Assembly: GCF_004358345.1 (NCBI RefSeq)
Contig: NZ_CP037952.1
Location: 3,968,001 to 4,032,000 of the forward strand
Source: Parashewanella spongiae
GTDB taxonomy: Bacteria > Pseudomonadota > Gammaproteobacteria > Enterobacterales > Shewanellaceae
Direction of reading: 5' to 3'
DNA length: 64,000 nt
Positions within the stretch are counted from its first letter, which is position 1; each line of letters starts with the position of its first letter. Positions 45,906 to 55,970 of this stretch are shown here, one piece after another. The position numbers and the translations under genes are program-made. The notes beneath the pieces were generated by a model. The model was not told the DNA's origin, made no database searches, and was given only the letters and a program-made list of their open reading frames with translations.

Positions 45906-48900
45906 ATGATAAATATAAGCAAAGTGATACCATCTTTTACTGTTGCGATGCTCACAATATCGTCTTCAGCTAACGCCAGTGTCCCTATTGTAAAACCGAA
46001 TAAAAAAATCACAGCACTGACAAACGCAAATATTGTAGCCGCTCCAGGTAAACATATTAACAATGCAACATTATTGATTGAAGACAATCGAATAAAAGCC
46101 ATTATAAAAAACAATCAAATCCCCGATGGTGCTTTTAGCATAGATTTAAGCGGTTATACTATTTATCCTGGTTTTATTGATCCCTTTACTCAATATTCAA
46201 TTAAATTCGACTATCCTAAATTAGATAAAGAACGTCCTATCTATGATATTAGTCGAATAGGTGGTAATGCTGAGAATGGTGCTATTCATTCTGAAAAAGA
46301 ATGGTTTAATTATATTCAAGCAGACAGTAACTCATCGTCTAATTGGATAAGCAATGGATTTACCAGTGTTCAAACTGCAAAATTAGACGGCATATTTCGA
46401 GGCCGCGGAACCACTGTATCACTTGCCAACAAGATTCCAAATAACATTATCTACCAAGCACGAAGTCATCGTTTTATGTCTTTAAATAAAGGCAGTTCTC
46501 AACAAGACTACCCAGCATCATTAATGGGAAGTTTAGCATTAATTCGACAAACAATTTCAGATGCTAATTGGTATCAAAAAAATAAATCTAAACCCGGAAC
46601 AAATAAGCACCCAAATACAATTGAGTTTAATTCAGCACTTGAAAACTTAACTCATTTAGACAAGCAGCAAATTATTTTTGATACTAAAAACTTAAATAAT
46701 CAATTGCGTGCTGCACGTATTATGTCTGACTTTAATTTAAAACCAATTCAAATTGGCAGTGGCAGCGAATATTCTCGTATTAACGAAATTAAAGCTCTTG
46801 ATTATAAAATCATTTTGCCATTGAAATTCCCTCAAGCACCTGATGTTAGCGATATTGATAAGGCTCGCGAAGTGAGTTTGCAACGATTAAGACATTGGGA
46901 ACGAGCACCATCTAACGCTGCTGAGCTCGAAAAAGCGGATATTAATTTTGCTCTAACTATGAATGGCATTAAAAGCAAGGACTTTTGGCCAAGAATACGT
47001 AAAGCTGTAAAAGCAGGCTTGTCACAAGACACCGCATTGGCCGCATTGACAACTATCCCTGCTGAAATGTCTGACATTGATGAGGTAGCGGGTAAAATAG
47101 AGCCAGGCTACATGGCTGACTTTGTTGTAGCCAAAGGCAACCTTTTCGAGGATGGTAAAATTTTCAGTGTTTGGTTACAAGGCCAAGAACAGATACAGCA
47201 AGACAGAAGCCTTGATACACTTGTTGGTGATTATCAACTTGCCATACAACAGCTACCTTTCGAGCTACAAATCACTCAAGACAACAAGTTAAGTGCTACG
47301 TTAAATAGTGGTGAAAACCAGATTGAACTGAGTAAACTTAAATTTGCCAATAATAAACTTAGCTTCACAGCAAAACTTGAAGATGCGGGTTATTCAGGTG
47401 TTAATCGGTTTACTTTATGGTTAGACGGAAAAGAGCTTTCAGGCCACATGGAAGATGCCTCCGGAGCGTCGATTGCTGTAGCGGGTAAAAAATCCGTTCC
47501 TGCACAATCTGATTCAAAACAAACGCCGAAAGCTACGACAGACACCCAAGCAGATGTCAGTTTTATAGGAAAGTTAACTCACCCCAATGTTGGTTATGGA
47601 TTATCAAAACAGCCGACTTCGGAGCAAATTCACATTAAGAATGCCACAATATGGACGTCAGAGGATCAAGGTGTATTACAAAACTCCGATATTCTCATCG
47701 CCGATGGTAAAATTAAGCGCATAGGTAAAAACCTTAAAACGCCTAGTCGTTATCAAGTAATTGATGCTACGGGTATGCATTTAACCGCAGGGATTATTGA
47801 TGAACACTCACACATTGCTATTAATGGAGGGGTAAACGAAGGGACTTATGCGGTAACTTCAGAAGTTAGAGTCGGAGATGTTGTTAATCCTGATGACGTA
47901 TCTATTTACCGAGCTTTAGCAGGCGGCGTGACAAGTGCACAACTTCTGCATGGCAGTGCTAACCCGATTGGTGGACAAGCACAGTACATTAAAATGAAAT
48001 GGGGAAGCAACGCCGAGCAACTCAAGTTTTCCAAAGCTCCGCCAAGCATAAAATTTGCATTGGGCGAGAATGTAAAACAAAACCATTGGGGCGATAACTT
48101 TAATCGTCGCTTCCCAAGAAGCCGCATGGGAGTGGATACTTTATTCAGGCAAACATTTGATGCAGCTCAAGATTATGAAAATGAATTAGAGCGTTTTGAC
48201 GACCTAGGGCGAAGCAGCAAGCGCAAACAAGTTGCTCCAAGAGTTGATTACCGCCTCGAAGCCATTAATGAAGTACTCAATCATAAACGTGATATTCACA
48301 TTCATTCTTATGTCGCCTCTGAAATTCTGATGTTTTTAAAAGTTGCCAATGCTTACAATTTCACCGTGAAAGCTTTCACTCACGTACTTGAAGGATATAA
48401 AGTCGCGGATGAACTCGCAAAGCACGGCGCTGGAGCATCAACATTTTCTGATTGGTGGGCATATAAATTCGAAGTTTATGATGCTATCCCGCAAAATACC
48501 TGCTTAATGAATCAAAAAGGTGTCATCACCAGCATTAATTCTGATGATTACGCCATGCAGCGAAGACTGAATCAAGAAGCAGCAAAATCCATGATGTATT
48601 GCGACATGTCTGCTGCCGATGCATTGAAAATGATCACCATTAACCCAGCGATTCAACTTGGTGTATCAAACTATGTTGGTTCAATTAAAGAAGGCAAAAT
48701 GGCAGATATCGTACTTTGGGACAACAACCCACTGTCTATTTATGCAAAAGCTGACAAAGTATGGATTGAAGGTACTCCATATTTTGATCGCCAACTTGAT
48801 AAAAAAATGCAACAAGATGTAGCTCAAGAGCGACAAGCATTAATCCAAAAAATTCTTAATAGCGATGTAAAAGCAAGAAGTGGAGAAAAACCTCTTTCAC

Positions 48901-48959
48901 TGATCGAGCCACAATGGCAGTGCGATACGGTTTTTCATGCATGGCATCAGGCACATTAG
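45906..48959 (+). CDS. secreted amidohydrolase with two modules, one metal-competent
   Basis: 1017 residues with a Sec signal peptide (cleavage after SANA, about residue 25). Two amidohydrolase-superfamily modules lie in tandem. The first (about 30-450) has the fold's strand pattern, but GFIDPFTQY replaces the metal-binding HxH. The second (about 575-1010) has H634-S-H636 in IDEHSHIA, further His near 797-799 (HIHSY) and 824 (FTHVL), and an Asp in NSDDYA, as in imidazolonepropionase-like hydrolases. A Gln/Ser-rich linker joins them. It should act in the periplasm on a cyclic amide or peptide-like substrate that I cannot name. The stop lies 10 bases before the next gene's start, so the two are translationally close. 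Confidence 0.85.
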   Translation: MINISKVIPSFTVAMLTISSSANASVPIVKPNKKITALTNANIVAAPGKHINNATLLIEDNRIKAIIKNNQIPDGAFSIDLSGYTIYPGFIDPFTQYSIKFDYPKLDKERPIYDISRIGGNAENGAIHSEKEWFNYIQADSNSSSNWISNGFTSVQTAKLDGIFRGRGTTVSLANKIPNNIIYQARSHRFMSLNKGSSQQDYPASLMGSLALIRQTISDANWYQKNKSKPGTNKHPNTIEFNSALENLTHLDKQQIIFDTKNLNNQLRAARIMSDFNLKPIQIGSGSEYSRINEIKALDYKIILPLKFPQAPDVSDIDKAREVSLQRLRHWERAPSNAAELEKADINFALTMNGIKSKDFWPRIRKAVKAGLSQDTALAALTTIPAEMSDIDEVAGKIEPGYMADFVVAKGNLFEDGKIFSVWLQGQEQIQQDRSLDTLVGDYQLAIQQLPFELQITQDNKLSATLNSGENQIELSKLKFANNKLSFTAKLEDAGYSGVNRFTLWLDGKELSGHMEDASGASIAVAGKKSVPAQSDSKQTPKATTDTQADVSFIGKLTHPNVGYGLSKQPTSEQIHIKNATIWTSEDQGVLQNSDILIADGKIKRIGKNLKTPSRYQVIDATGMHLTAGIIDEHSHIAINGGVNEGTYAVTSEVRVGDVVNPDDVSIYRALAGGVTSAQLLHGSANPIGGQAQYIKMKWGSNAEQLKFSKAPPSIKFALGENVKQNHWGDNFNRRFPRSRMGVDTLFRQTFDAAQDYENELERFDDLGRSSKRKQVAPRVDYRLEAINEVLNHKRDIHIHSYVASEILMFLKVANAYNFTVKAFTHVLEGYKVADELAKHGAGASTFSDWWAYKFEVYDAIPQNTCLMNQKGVITSINSDDYAMQRRLNQEAAKSMMYCDMSAADALKMITINPAIQLGVSNYVGSIKEGKMADIVLWDNNPLSIYAKADKVWIEGTPYFDRQLDKKMQQDVAQERQALIQKILNSDVKARSGEKPLSLIEPQWQCDTVFHAWHQAH

Positions 48960-48969
48960 GGAGGAAATG

Positions 48970-50244
48970 ATGAAAATTAACACAAAAAAAACATTGCTAA
49001 ACTTAGCTTTGTTAACAAGCTTATTAGCTCCAGTTCATGCAAACGATATGGTACCAAGCGCAGCACAATCTGAACCAATTTTGTTCACAAATGCGACGTT
49101 ACATACAGTGACTGATGGTGTCATCAAAAATGGGGATTTACTGATTGAAAACGGCAAGATTCTCGCTATTGGCAACAATCTAGTGAGTTCCGATGCCGCT
49201 ATCATTGACCTATCAGGAAAACACGTTTTCCCTGGGATTGTTGCATTAGATACAAGCATTGGCCTTGTTGAAGTGTCGGCCGTTAAAGAAAGTGATGATC
49301 GTCGTGAAATTGGTGCTGTGAACCCTCAGCTTTCAGTTACCACAGCTTACAATGCAGATTCAGAAGTCATTCCAACCGTCAGACACAACGGCATAGCTTA
49401 TGCTCAAGTGGTTCCTTCAGGCAATGGTTTAGCGGGACAGTCAGCATTAGTAAACTTAGACGCATGGAATATTGATGACGCACTTTATCCAACAGGTTTG
49501 CAAATGCACCTTTATTGGCCTCAAATTCGTTGGCCGTCATCCGATGAAAAGCGATATAAAAAGCAACAGGAACAATTAAACAAACGGTTAAACATCTTAA
49601 ATCAATCGTTCGAAGATAGTTACCGATTTTATATTGCGAATAAAAAACCATCAGGCGATCAAGCACTAGCATCTATGATGCCTTTATTTGCAGGTGAAGG
49701 TCAGCTCTATATTCATGCGGATACACAATCGCAGATTGAGCAAGCTATTTCATTGGCTCGCAAATATGACTTCAAAATAGTAATTGTTGGAGGATATGAT
49801 GCATGGCGTTCGGCAGTCGCTTTAAATGAAATAGGTGCAAAGGTAATTTACACAAATACTTTAGGTTTACCTAAAAGACGTGATGAGCCTATCGATCAAG
49901 CATTTAAGATCCCATCATTGCTGAAACAAACAGGTGTAGCTTTTGCGTTAGGGTACTCATCCAGTTGGGATAGCCGTAATTTACCATTTGCAGCAGGGCA
50001 AACTGTTTCATACGGATTGACAAAACAAGAAGCTTTAAAAGCCATTACCTTAGATGCAGCTAAAATAATGAATGTCGATAACCTAGGTGCATTATCAAAA
50101 GGCTACAAAGCAAGTTTTATTATTTCAAATGGTGATATTCTGGACCCAAGCACAGCTAAAGTAGAGCAGCTATATATTGAAGGCCGAAAAGTTGATTTAA
50201 ATAACCGGCAACAACAGCTTTATCAAAAATACTTAAAACGATAG
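48970..50244 (+). CDS. secreted amidohydrolase-like protein lacking metal ligands
   Basis: 424 residues with a signal peptide (MKINTKKTLLNLALLTSLLA, cleavage after PVHA). It resembles the upstream amidohydrolase, with GKILAIGNNL near the start and LGALSKGYKASFIISNGDIL near the end. The HxH is replaced by LDTSIGL and other ligands are not evident, so it is probably a non-catalytic partner of the preceding enzyme. The frame opens 33 bases earlier, but GGGAGG sits five bases before the ATG at 48970. Confidence 0.8.
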   Translation: MKINTKKTLLNLALLTSLLAPVHANDMVPSAAQSEPILFTNATLHTVTDGVIKNGDLLIENGKILAIGNNLVSSDAAIIDLSGKHVFPGIVALDTSIGLVEVSAVKESDDRREIGAVNPQLSVTTAYNADSEVIPTVRHNGIAYAQVVPSGNGLAGQSALVNLDAWNIDDALYPTGLQMHLYWPQIRWPSSDEKRYKKQQEQLNKRLNILNQSFEDSYRFYIANKKPSGDQALASMMPLFAGEGQLYIHADTQSQIEQAISLARKYDFKIVIVGGYDAWRSAVALNEIGAKVIYTNTLGLPKRRDEPIDQAFKIPSLLKQTGVAFALGYSSSWDSRNLPFAAGQTVSYGLTKQEALKAITLDAAKIMNVDNLGALSKGYKASFIISNGDILDPSTAKVEQLYIEGRKVDLNNRQQQLYQKYLKR

Positions 50245-50258
50245 TATTCATCCAATTC

Positions 50259-50294
50259 GGGCTGCTTTATATTTGGTATAAACAGCCCTCTTTT
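50259..50294 (+). terminator. terminator of the amidohydrolase operon
   Basis: GGGCTG-C-TTTATA pairs with TATAAA-CAGCCC around a short loop, followed by TCTTTT, 15 bp after the stop. Confidence 0.85.
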
Positions 50295-50308
50295 AACTGA
50301 GATGTATC

Positions 50309-50677
50309 ATGAAACATATCATCCTATTTATATTCACCGTAGCTTGCAGTGGTTGCAGCAATTACACTTTCAATAGCAACATCGATGCACAAGCCTATAA
50401 AGATTACTTTAAAGCTTCTGATGTTGCAGTTTATGAAGCACAAAATCACCCTAAAAAACCTTTCAAAAATTTAAAAATGGTGAATGGTGACTCTTGTCAA
50501 ATCAGTCAAAACGACAAACCTGCGAGCATTGCTGAGGCTCGTACCAAGGCGCGACGAACTGCGGCCGATCTAGGTGCTGATGGAATTATTATTAAGCATT
50601 GCTCTTTCATCAATATTGTAGATTCAAGCTGCATTACTCAAGCCATATGCACTGCACAAGCTATCAAGCATGATTAA
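50309..50677 (+). CDS. rcsF: RcsF-like outer-membrane lipoprotein
   Basis: 122 residues with a lipoprotein signal (Cys16 in CSGCSNY). The mature part has four cysteines (GDSCQ, IKHCS, DSSCI, QAICT) in the spacing that forms the two disulfides of RcsF, and the EARTKARRTAADLGADGIII segment fits the family. RcsF senses envelope stress for the Rcs phosphorelay; whether the rest of Rcs exists here is not shown. It precedes trmO, as in E. coli (rcsF-trmO-proS), and overlaps it by 8 bases. Confidence 0.85.
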   Translation: MKHIILFIFTVACSGCSNYTFNSNIDAQAYKDYFKASDVAVYEAQNHPKKPFKNLKMVNGDSCQISQNDKPASIAEARTKARRTAADLGADGIIIKHCSFINIVDSSCITQAICTAQAIKHD

Positions 50678-51377
50678 CTTTAAGCACTCTGTAGAAGCCA
50701 TTGGTGTTTGTCATAGCCCTTACAAACAAAAGTTTGGGATCCCACGACAACCCGGCCTTGTAGACGCTAAGGGCACCATAGAATTAATCGGTGACTATAA
50801 CCATCCTGACTTTGTAGAAGGTATCGAACAATACTCACATTTATGGTTAATTTTTAGTTTTCATGAAAACTTAACACAAGGTTTTAAAGCTAAAGTCCGA
50901 CCTCCACGTTTAGGCGGAAATGACAAAATGGGCGTTCTTGCCACACGCTCTACTTTCAGACCCAATGGCATCGGGCAATCTGTTGTACGTTTACACAGTG
51001 TAAATCGTAAAAATGGACAGATACGGATTAATATTTCAGGTATGGATCTTGTTGATAGCACGCCAATTTTAGATATTAAGCCATATCTTCCTTTTTCCGA
51101 TAACATCCAAGACGCAACGGCAGGTTTTGCTCAACAAGCTCCACAGCAATTAGATGTTCACTTTTCTCAAGCTGCCCTTCAAACTTTATCTGAGCAGACT
51201 AACCATTATGAAGTCGAAGCACTGATATCCCAAGTACTTTCTCAAGATCCTAGACCCGCTTATAAAAAAAACAATGAAGATTGTAAAATTTATCACATCA
51301 GTTTGTACGAATTAAATATTTCTTGGCAGGTAGTCGAGAATATAGTTATTGTAAAAAACATCACTAATATTTTTTAA
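50670..51377 (+). CDS. trmO: tRNA-Thr (N6-methyl-t6A37) methyltransferase TrmO
   Basis: 235 residues of the TsaA/YaeB family, which uses S-adenosylmethionine to methylate t6A37 in tRNA-Thr(GGU). Family blocks seen: FGIPRQPGLV, GDYNHPDFVEGIEQYSHLWL, RPPRLGGNDKMGVLATRSTF and RPNGIGQSVVRL. The ATG overlaps the end of rcsF, so the two are cotranscribed. In E. coli proS follows; here a 2.8-kb accessory insertion separates it. Confidence 0.95.
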   Translation: MINFKHSVEAIGVCHSPYKQKFGIPRQPGLVDAKGTIELIGDYNHPDFVEGIEQYSHLWLIFSFHENLTQGFKAKVRPPRLGGNDKMGVLATRSTFRPNGIGQSVVRLHSVNRKNGQIRINISGMDLVDSTPILDIKPYLPFSDNIQDATAGFAQQAPQQLDVHFSQAALQTLSEQTNHYEVEALISQVLSQDPRPAYKKNNEDCKIYHISLYELNISWQVVENIVIVKNITNIF

Positions 51378-51747
51378 TTAAAATATTAGTGTAACTTAAA
51401 ACCCATATAAAAATTAATAACAATTTACTTATAAAGAACATGGTTAATAGAATTTATCAACTTGCTCAAAGTATATAGCTTACTATACACATGAGCCACT
51501 TCATCGGCCACTACATTTACACTGAAAAACAAAACATACACTTAAAAAACCAAAGCATTCCACCTGTCTTTTGCTCACACAATAAATTTAATTTTAAACA
51601 ACTATAATTAATAATTCGACATCCTTTCTATAAATTATTTTTATTAATCTATCACTTAATAAACAATTCTTAATTACCACTATTTGCTAATGCCAATTAT
51701 ATTTATAGTAAACCGTTAAATTAATCAGTAAATAAGGTCTTACAACT
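51378..51747. other. AT-rich gene-free interval before the WH2 gene
   Basis: 370 bp of very AT-rich sequence with no gene and no clear terminator for trmO. It includes ATTAATTAAT-like runs that could bind H-NS. It probably contains the promoter of the next gene. Confidence 0.5.
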
Positions 51748-53283
51748 ATGGCTACTGCAACAAATAGTACTACAGCGGCTACTTTTCAAATTAAAGTGGA
51801 TAAGGATATGTCGATCACTAATTTGAATGGGGCATGTAAGGCTGACATTAGTCATGGTTCTATTTTAGATATTGATATTATCTCTCAAAAAGGGAAGTGC
51901 CAAAGAAGACAATTTCTGGTGTCATCTGCAACATTAACTAAAAATAAATGTCTCTTTTTCAGGTTTACTGCTGTCGGAAAAGACACCTCAAGTATGTCTA
52001 AAAAAGAACAAATAAACGAAGCAAATAGCGTCAAACAACTTACAAAAATTGCTAATCAATTCACCAAAGCTTGTAATAAACCTGATACAGGTTTATTTAC
52101 TGTTTATGGTGAATTAAGTGCAAACAAAGATAAAATTCTACTCAAAAGTACGGAAAAAGCTATAGACGTAGTCGTTGGTGAAAATTTTACAATAGCCCAT
52201 AAAGAAACTAATGCTAGTTTACCTGCATTTTTTACGTTTTCGAAAAGAAGAGTTGAAATAGTTAAACTCGAAACCGACAAAGAATTGGATGGTTACGTTT
52301 TATGTAATGACAAAGCCACACAAACTCGAGTATCTCTTGGACATATTAAAAACCTCAAAACTAAGCAACCATGTGAAACCGCCATTATTGATACTGAATC
52401 AGATGCAAAACTAGCAGCAATTGTAACCAAAGTTCTAATTGGAGAAGAAGATCAATTTGGGGAAAATTACACACCAGTAACAAGCATTCCGACAGTAATG
52501 CATGATGATATCGAAAGTATTGCTCAGTTAAAGGAAAATAATGAGCACTTAATCAACAAAAGAGTTCAGTCAGAGATTGAAGCTGAAAAAGCAAGATTAG
52601 CAGCAGAAGTCGAAGCTGAAAAACAAAAAGTAAGAGAGAAAGAAGCTGAAACGGCTAAGCTTAAAGCAGAACTTGAAGCACAAAAAAGTCAACTTTCACA
52701 GCATACTCATACTCAATCAAATGGTTCAACACCTCCACCACCTCCATTTGTAGGAGTAGGAGCACCACCGCCGCCACCTCCACCACTTCCTAGTATCAAA
52801 GCTCCGAGTGAAGACCCATTAGCAGACTTAAAAAAACGAAGAAAAAATAATGTTGGAGGTAACTCTCTTGATAAACAAAATGAAAATAAACCTACTTTAA
52901 CCACTGAAGAACAAATAGCTCAAGAAATAATGAAAGGAGTCACCTTAAAAAAGGTGGTTCGCTCTAGCCCTGAAGCGGGAATAACGACTAAAGAACCAGC
53001 TCCATTTGGTCAAGGAACGTTAAAACGAAGAGGTAAACGTGCTGACAAAACAGAAACAAACTCTGCTACTGGGCCACAAATGTTCGAAAAAAGAGGCTCA
53101 ATATCTTCAACAGGCTCAAGCGCCTCTAGTGAAGATAGAGTCGACACTAATAATGGGGTAATTAAACCTTTTGAAAATGAGATTCCTGTTGCACCTGGAA
53201 AAACTGAACCAGCAGCTAAAGCAAATTCAAATAGAAAGAAAAAAGCACCAGTTGCTGCCCCAGAGAAGAAAGCAAAAAAATGA
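51748..53283 (+). CDS. polyproline/WH2 protein, candidate actin-targeting effector
   Basis: 511 residues. Residues 1-250 are a unique domain. Residues about 265-320 form a Glu/Lys/Ala-rich coiled coil. Polyproline tracts at P329-333 and P340-346 precede a WH2-like motif at about 387-405: an amphipathic helix EEQIAQEIMKG followed by LKKV (L400-V403). WH2 plus profilin-binding polyproline is the actin-nucleating module of WASP-type proteins and of bacterial effectors such as RickA, VopL and BimA. The basic C-terminus (KKKAPVAAPEKKAKK) follows a Ser/Gly-rich stretch. There is no signal peptide. It sits between trmO and proS, so is clearly accessory. One motif match does not prove actin binding. 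Confidence 0.75.
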   Translation: MATATNSTTAATFQIKVDKDMSITNLNGACKADISHGSILDIDIISQKGKCQRRQFLVSSATLTKNKCLFFRFTAVGKDTSSMSKKEQINEANSVKQLTKIANQFTKACNKPDTGLFTVYGELSANKDKILLKSTEKAIDVVVGENFTIAHKETNASLPAFFTFSKRRVEIVKLETDKELDGYVLCNDKATQTRVSLGHIKNLKTKQPCETAIIDTESDAKLAAIVTKVLIGEEDQFGENYTPVTSIPTVMHDDIESIAQLKENNEHLINKRVQSEIEAEKARLAAEVEAEKQKVREKEAETAKLKAELEAQKSQLSQHTHTQSNGSTPPPPPFVGVGAPPPPPPPLPSIKAPSEDPLADLKKRRKNNVGGNSLDKQNENKPTLTTEEQIAQEIMKGVTLKKVVRSSPEAGITTKEPAPFGQGTLKRRGKRADKTETNSATGPQMFEKRGSISSTGSSASSEDRVDTNNGVIKPFENEIPVAPGKTEPAAKANSNRKKKAPVAAPEKKAKK

Positions 53284-53298
53284 GTTCTGTCTGTTAAA

Positions 53299-53532
53299 CC
53301 TAAAAACATCAGTTGAACGCTGAGTATATGAGTAACTGTTTGAGTCAATAAGATGACTTTATCATCATGGCTTTCACCCAATGAGTGAAGTGCTCTACGC
53401 TCACAAGCTTGCTAAAATGACTGATATCTGCGTTGTAACTTTTGCAAGTAGAATAACTACTTGCTGCAAGCTACGCCTTACTATCAGCCATTTTTTCTAT
53501 GCTTGAGAACGCAGTCAACTGATGTTTCTAGG
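53299..53532. mobile_element. MITE family A, copy 4, complete with TTAAA duplication
   Basis: 234 bp from CCTAAAAACATCAGTTGAAC to GATGTTTCTAGG. TTAAA flanks it on both sides (53294-53298 and 53533-53537), which is the best evidence for the element boundaries and for transposition. It starts 16 bp after the WH2 gene stop. Confidence 0.85.
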
Positions 53533-53556
53533 TTAAATGGTCATCCGCTTATCTAA

Positions 53557-53735
53557 GGAAAGTTGCGGAAGAAAGTATACCGATGAGTTCTCGTCACTCC
53601 AGCGCAGGCTGGAAACGAAGTAACGACAGTTTTGTATTTCGGTAGTCTAGTGCCTTTGATTTTTCTATAAAAGTCACTGGATACCAGCCTTCGTTGGTAT
53701 GACAAAGATTGGTATTTTCTAAATCGCTAGATCCC
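53557..53735. mobile_element. MITE family B, copy 3
   Basis: 179 bp from GGAAAGTTGCGG to GCTAGATCCC, flanked by TAA at 53554-53556 and 53736-53738. Closest to copy 1 (9917-10101), in reverse orientation. Confidence 0.82.
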
Positions 53736-53740
53736 TAAGT

Positions 53741-54092
53741 AATACCAATTACAGTAATTAAATTCCCAGCTCAGAGCTATGTATGTGTTCAAAGTACAAG
53801 TGAAATTGATGAAGACATAGTTATTACCGACATACAAAACTGTCGTTATTACATTACTACGTTGAGACAATTTTGCGTAGTAATTTGAACACATACAAGC
53901 TCCAGAAGGGCAAGGCTAAAGGATTCCATTACTACATTACAATTTTTTGAATTATCCCGACAAAAGCACGAAGTGCGTTGAACGCCAGCTTTGTATGGCG
54001 GCCGTTAGGGTATATAGTACTTCAAACTTGCGCCTTGTACTGAAATCCTTTAGCTCTTGCTGAGTGGGAAGTTAATTACTGTAATTGGTATA
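53741..54092. mobile_element. MITE family D, copy 2
   Basis: 352 bp with ends AATACCAATTACAGTAATTA and TAATTACTGTAATTGGTATA. It is longer than copy 3 because of internal additions, including GACATACAAAACTGTCG. It ends 118 bp before proS; TATAAT at 54138-54143 may be the surviving proS -10 box. Confidence 0.82.
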
Positions 54093-54210
54093 ACTATTTA
54101 TTACTGCATTGGTCAAAATGCAATGTACATCCCTTCATATAATCAATAGTGACTTCCTAAAGTAAGATGTTAAAATATCGCCCATTCAAAACTCTATCTG
54201 GACTACGGTA

Positions 54211-55923
54211 ATGCGAGTTAGCAAATACCTGCTATCAACACAAAAAGAAACACCTGCAAATGCAGAAGTTATCAGCCATCAGCTCATGCTACGAGCTGGT
54301 CTTATTCGTCGTAATGCTTCTGGCTTATACTCTTGGCTACCTACTGGTTTAAAAGTGCTCAGAAAAGTTGAAGCCATTGTTCGTGATGAAATGGAAAAAG
54401 CAGGTTCTTGTGAGATTCTTATGCCGATAGTTCAGCCTGCTGATTTATGGCAAGAAAGTGGTCGTTGGGAAGAGTACGGTCCAGAGCTATTGCGTATTAA
54501 TGATCGAAATAACCGTGACTTTGTTCTTGGCCCAACTCATGAAGAAGTGATAACAGATATAGTTCGAAAAGAAGTTAACTCATACAAACAATTGCCATTG
54601 AACTTGTATCAAATACAAACAAAGTTCCGTGACGAAATTCGCCCTCGTTTTGGTATAATGCGTTCGCGTGAATTCTTGATGAAAGATGCTTACTCATTTC
54701 ACCTTGATCAAGAAACCATGGATGCGACCTATCAAGATATGTATTCAGCATATTGTAATATTCTTACTCGCATCGGACTTAATTATCGCCCAGTATTAGC
54801 TGATTCTGGCTCTATTGGTGGCAGTATGTCACATGAGTTTCATGTGCTTGCTCAAAGTGGTGAAGACGTAATTGCTTACTCTACAGAAGGCGATTATGCC
54901 GCCAATATAGAGCGAGCTGAAGCCCCTAAACCAACTCAGTCACGTGCTGACGCCACTCAAGAAATGACCCTTATTGATACACCTAATGCTAAAACAATTG
55001 CTGAATTGGTAGCGCAGTTTGACATAGCTATCACAAACACAGTAAAAACCTTAATCGTTAAAGGTGCGACTGAAGAAAAGCCTTTTGTCGCTTTAATTAT
55101 TCGTGGCGATCACGAATTAAATGAAATTAAAGCTGAAAAACTTGAGCTTGTTCAATCACCACTGACTTTTGCTAGTGACGAAGAAATTCGTGCTGTCATT
55201 GGTGCAGGCCCAGGCTCTTTAGGCCCTGTTGGATTAGATATGCCTGTTATCGTCGATAACAGTGTAAAAGTAATGAGTGATTTTTCTGCTGGCGCTAATA
55301 CAGATAATAAGCATTATTTTGGCATTAATTGGGGGCGTGACTTACCTGAAGCACGTGCAGTAGACATTCGTAACGTGGTTGAGGGGGAAGCCGCACCAGA
55401 AGGTCAAGGCACCTATGCTATGGCTCGTGGTATTGAAGTTGGTCATATATTCCAGTTGGGCACTAAGTATTCTGAGGCGATGAATGCTAATGTTCTTGAT
55501 GTGAATGGCAAAGCTAAAACTTTATTAATGGGTTGTTACGGTGTGGGTGTAAGCCGTATTGTAGCTGCGGCAATCGAACAAAATCACGATGACCGTGGCA
55601 TTATTTGGCCTAAGGCAATTGCACCGTTCAAAGTTGGAATTTTACCGATGAACATGCATAAATCTCATCGCGTGAAAGAACTTGCAGAAGAACTGTATAA
55701 AACCTTTACCGATACAGGCATTGAAGTCATGTTTGACGATCGTAAAGAGCGCCCTGGCGTTATGTTTGCCGATATGGAACTCGTTGGCGTGCCCCATACG
55801 ATTGTTATCGGCGACCGCAATATCGATGCTGGTGTACTTGAGTATAAAAATAGACAAAGTGGTGAAAAGCAAGATATTCCAATGAATGAAGTTGTAGATT
55901 TTATTAAGTCGGTAGCACTTTAA
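54211..55923 (+). CDS. proS: prolyl-tRNA synthetase
   Basis: 570 residues, class II synthetase of the bacterial type that charges tRNA-Pro. Class II motif 1 (around [19 protein letters not shown]), motif 2 ([20 protein letters not shown]) and motif 3 ([14 protein letters not shown]) are present. The editing insertion domain (about 224-407), which clears Ala-tRNA-Pro, and the anticodon-binding C-terminal domain are also there. Intact length. The upstream region holds three successive MITEs, so its promoter lies in or just after MITE D. Confidence 0.97.
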   Translation: MRVSKYLLSTQKETPANAEVISHQLMLRAGLIRRNASGLYSWLPTGLKVLRKVEAIVRDEMEKAGSCEILMPIVQPADLWQESGRWEEYGPELLRINDRNNRDFVLGPTHEEVITDIVRKEVNSYKQLPLNLYQIQTKFRDEIRPRFGIMRSREFLMKDAYSFHLDQETMDATYQDMYSAYCNILTRIGLNYRPVLADSGSIGGSMSHEFHVLAQSGEDVIAYSTEGDYAANIERAEAPKPTQSRADATQEMTLIDTPNAKTIAELVAQFDIAITNTVKTLIVKGATEEKPFVALIIRGDHELNEIKAEKLELVQSPLTFASDEEIRAVIGAGPGSLGPVGLDMPVIVDNSVKVMSDFSAGANTDNKHYFGINWGRDLPEARAVDIRNVVEGEAAPEGQGTYAMARGIEVGHIFQLGTKYSEAMNANVLDVNGKAKTLLMGCYGVGVSRIVAAAIEQNHDDRGIIWPKAIAPFKVGILPMNMHKSHRVKELAEELYKTFTDTGIEVMFDDRKERPGVMFADMELVGVPHTIVIGDRNIDAGVLEYKNRQSGEKQDIPMNEVVDFIKSVAL

Positions 55924-55934
55924 ATATCCATTCA

Positions 55935-55970
55935 AATATAACGCGCTTAGTTAGCTTTGTGCGTTATATT
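55935..55970. terminator. bidirectional terminator between proS and ankyrin gene 2
   Basis: AATATAACGC (55935-55944) pairs with GCGTTATATT (55961-55970) around a 16-base loop; the right arm covers the ankyrin gene stop. Confidence 0.7.
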
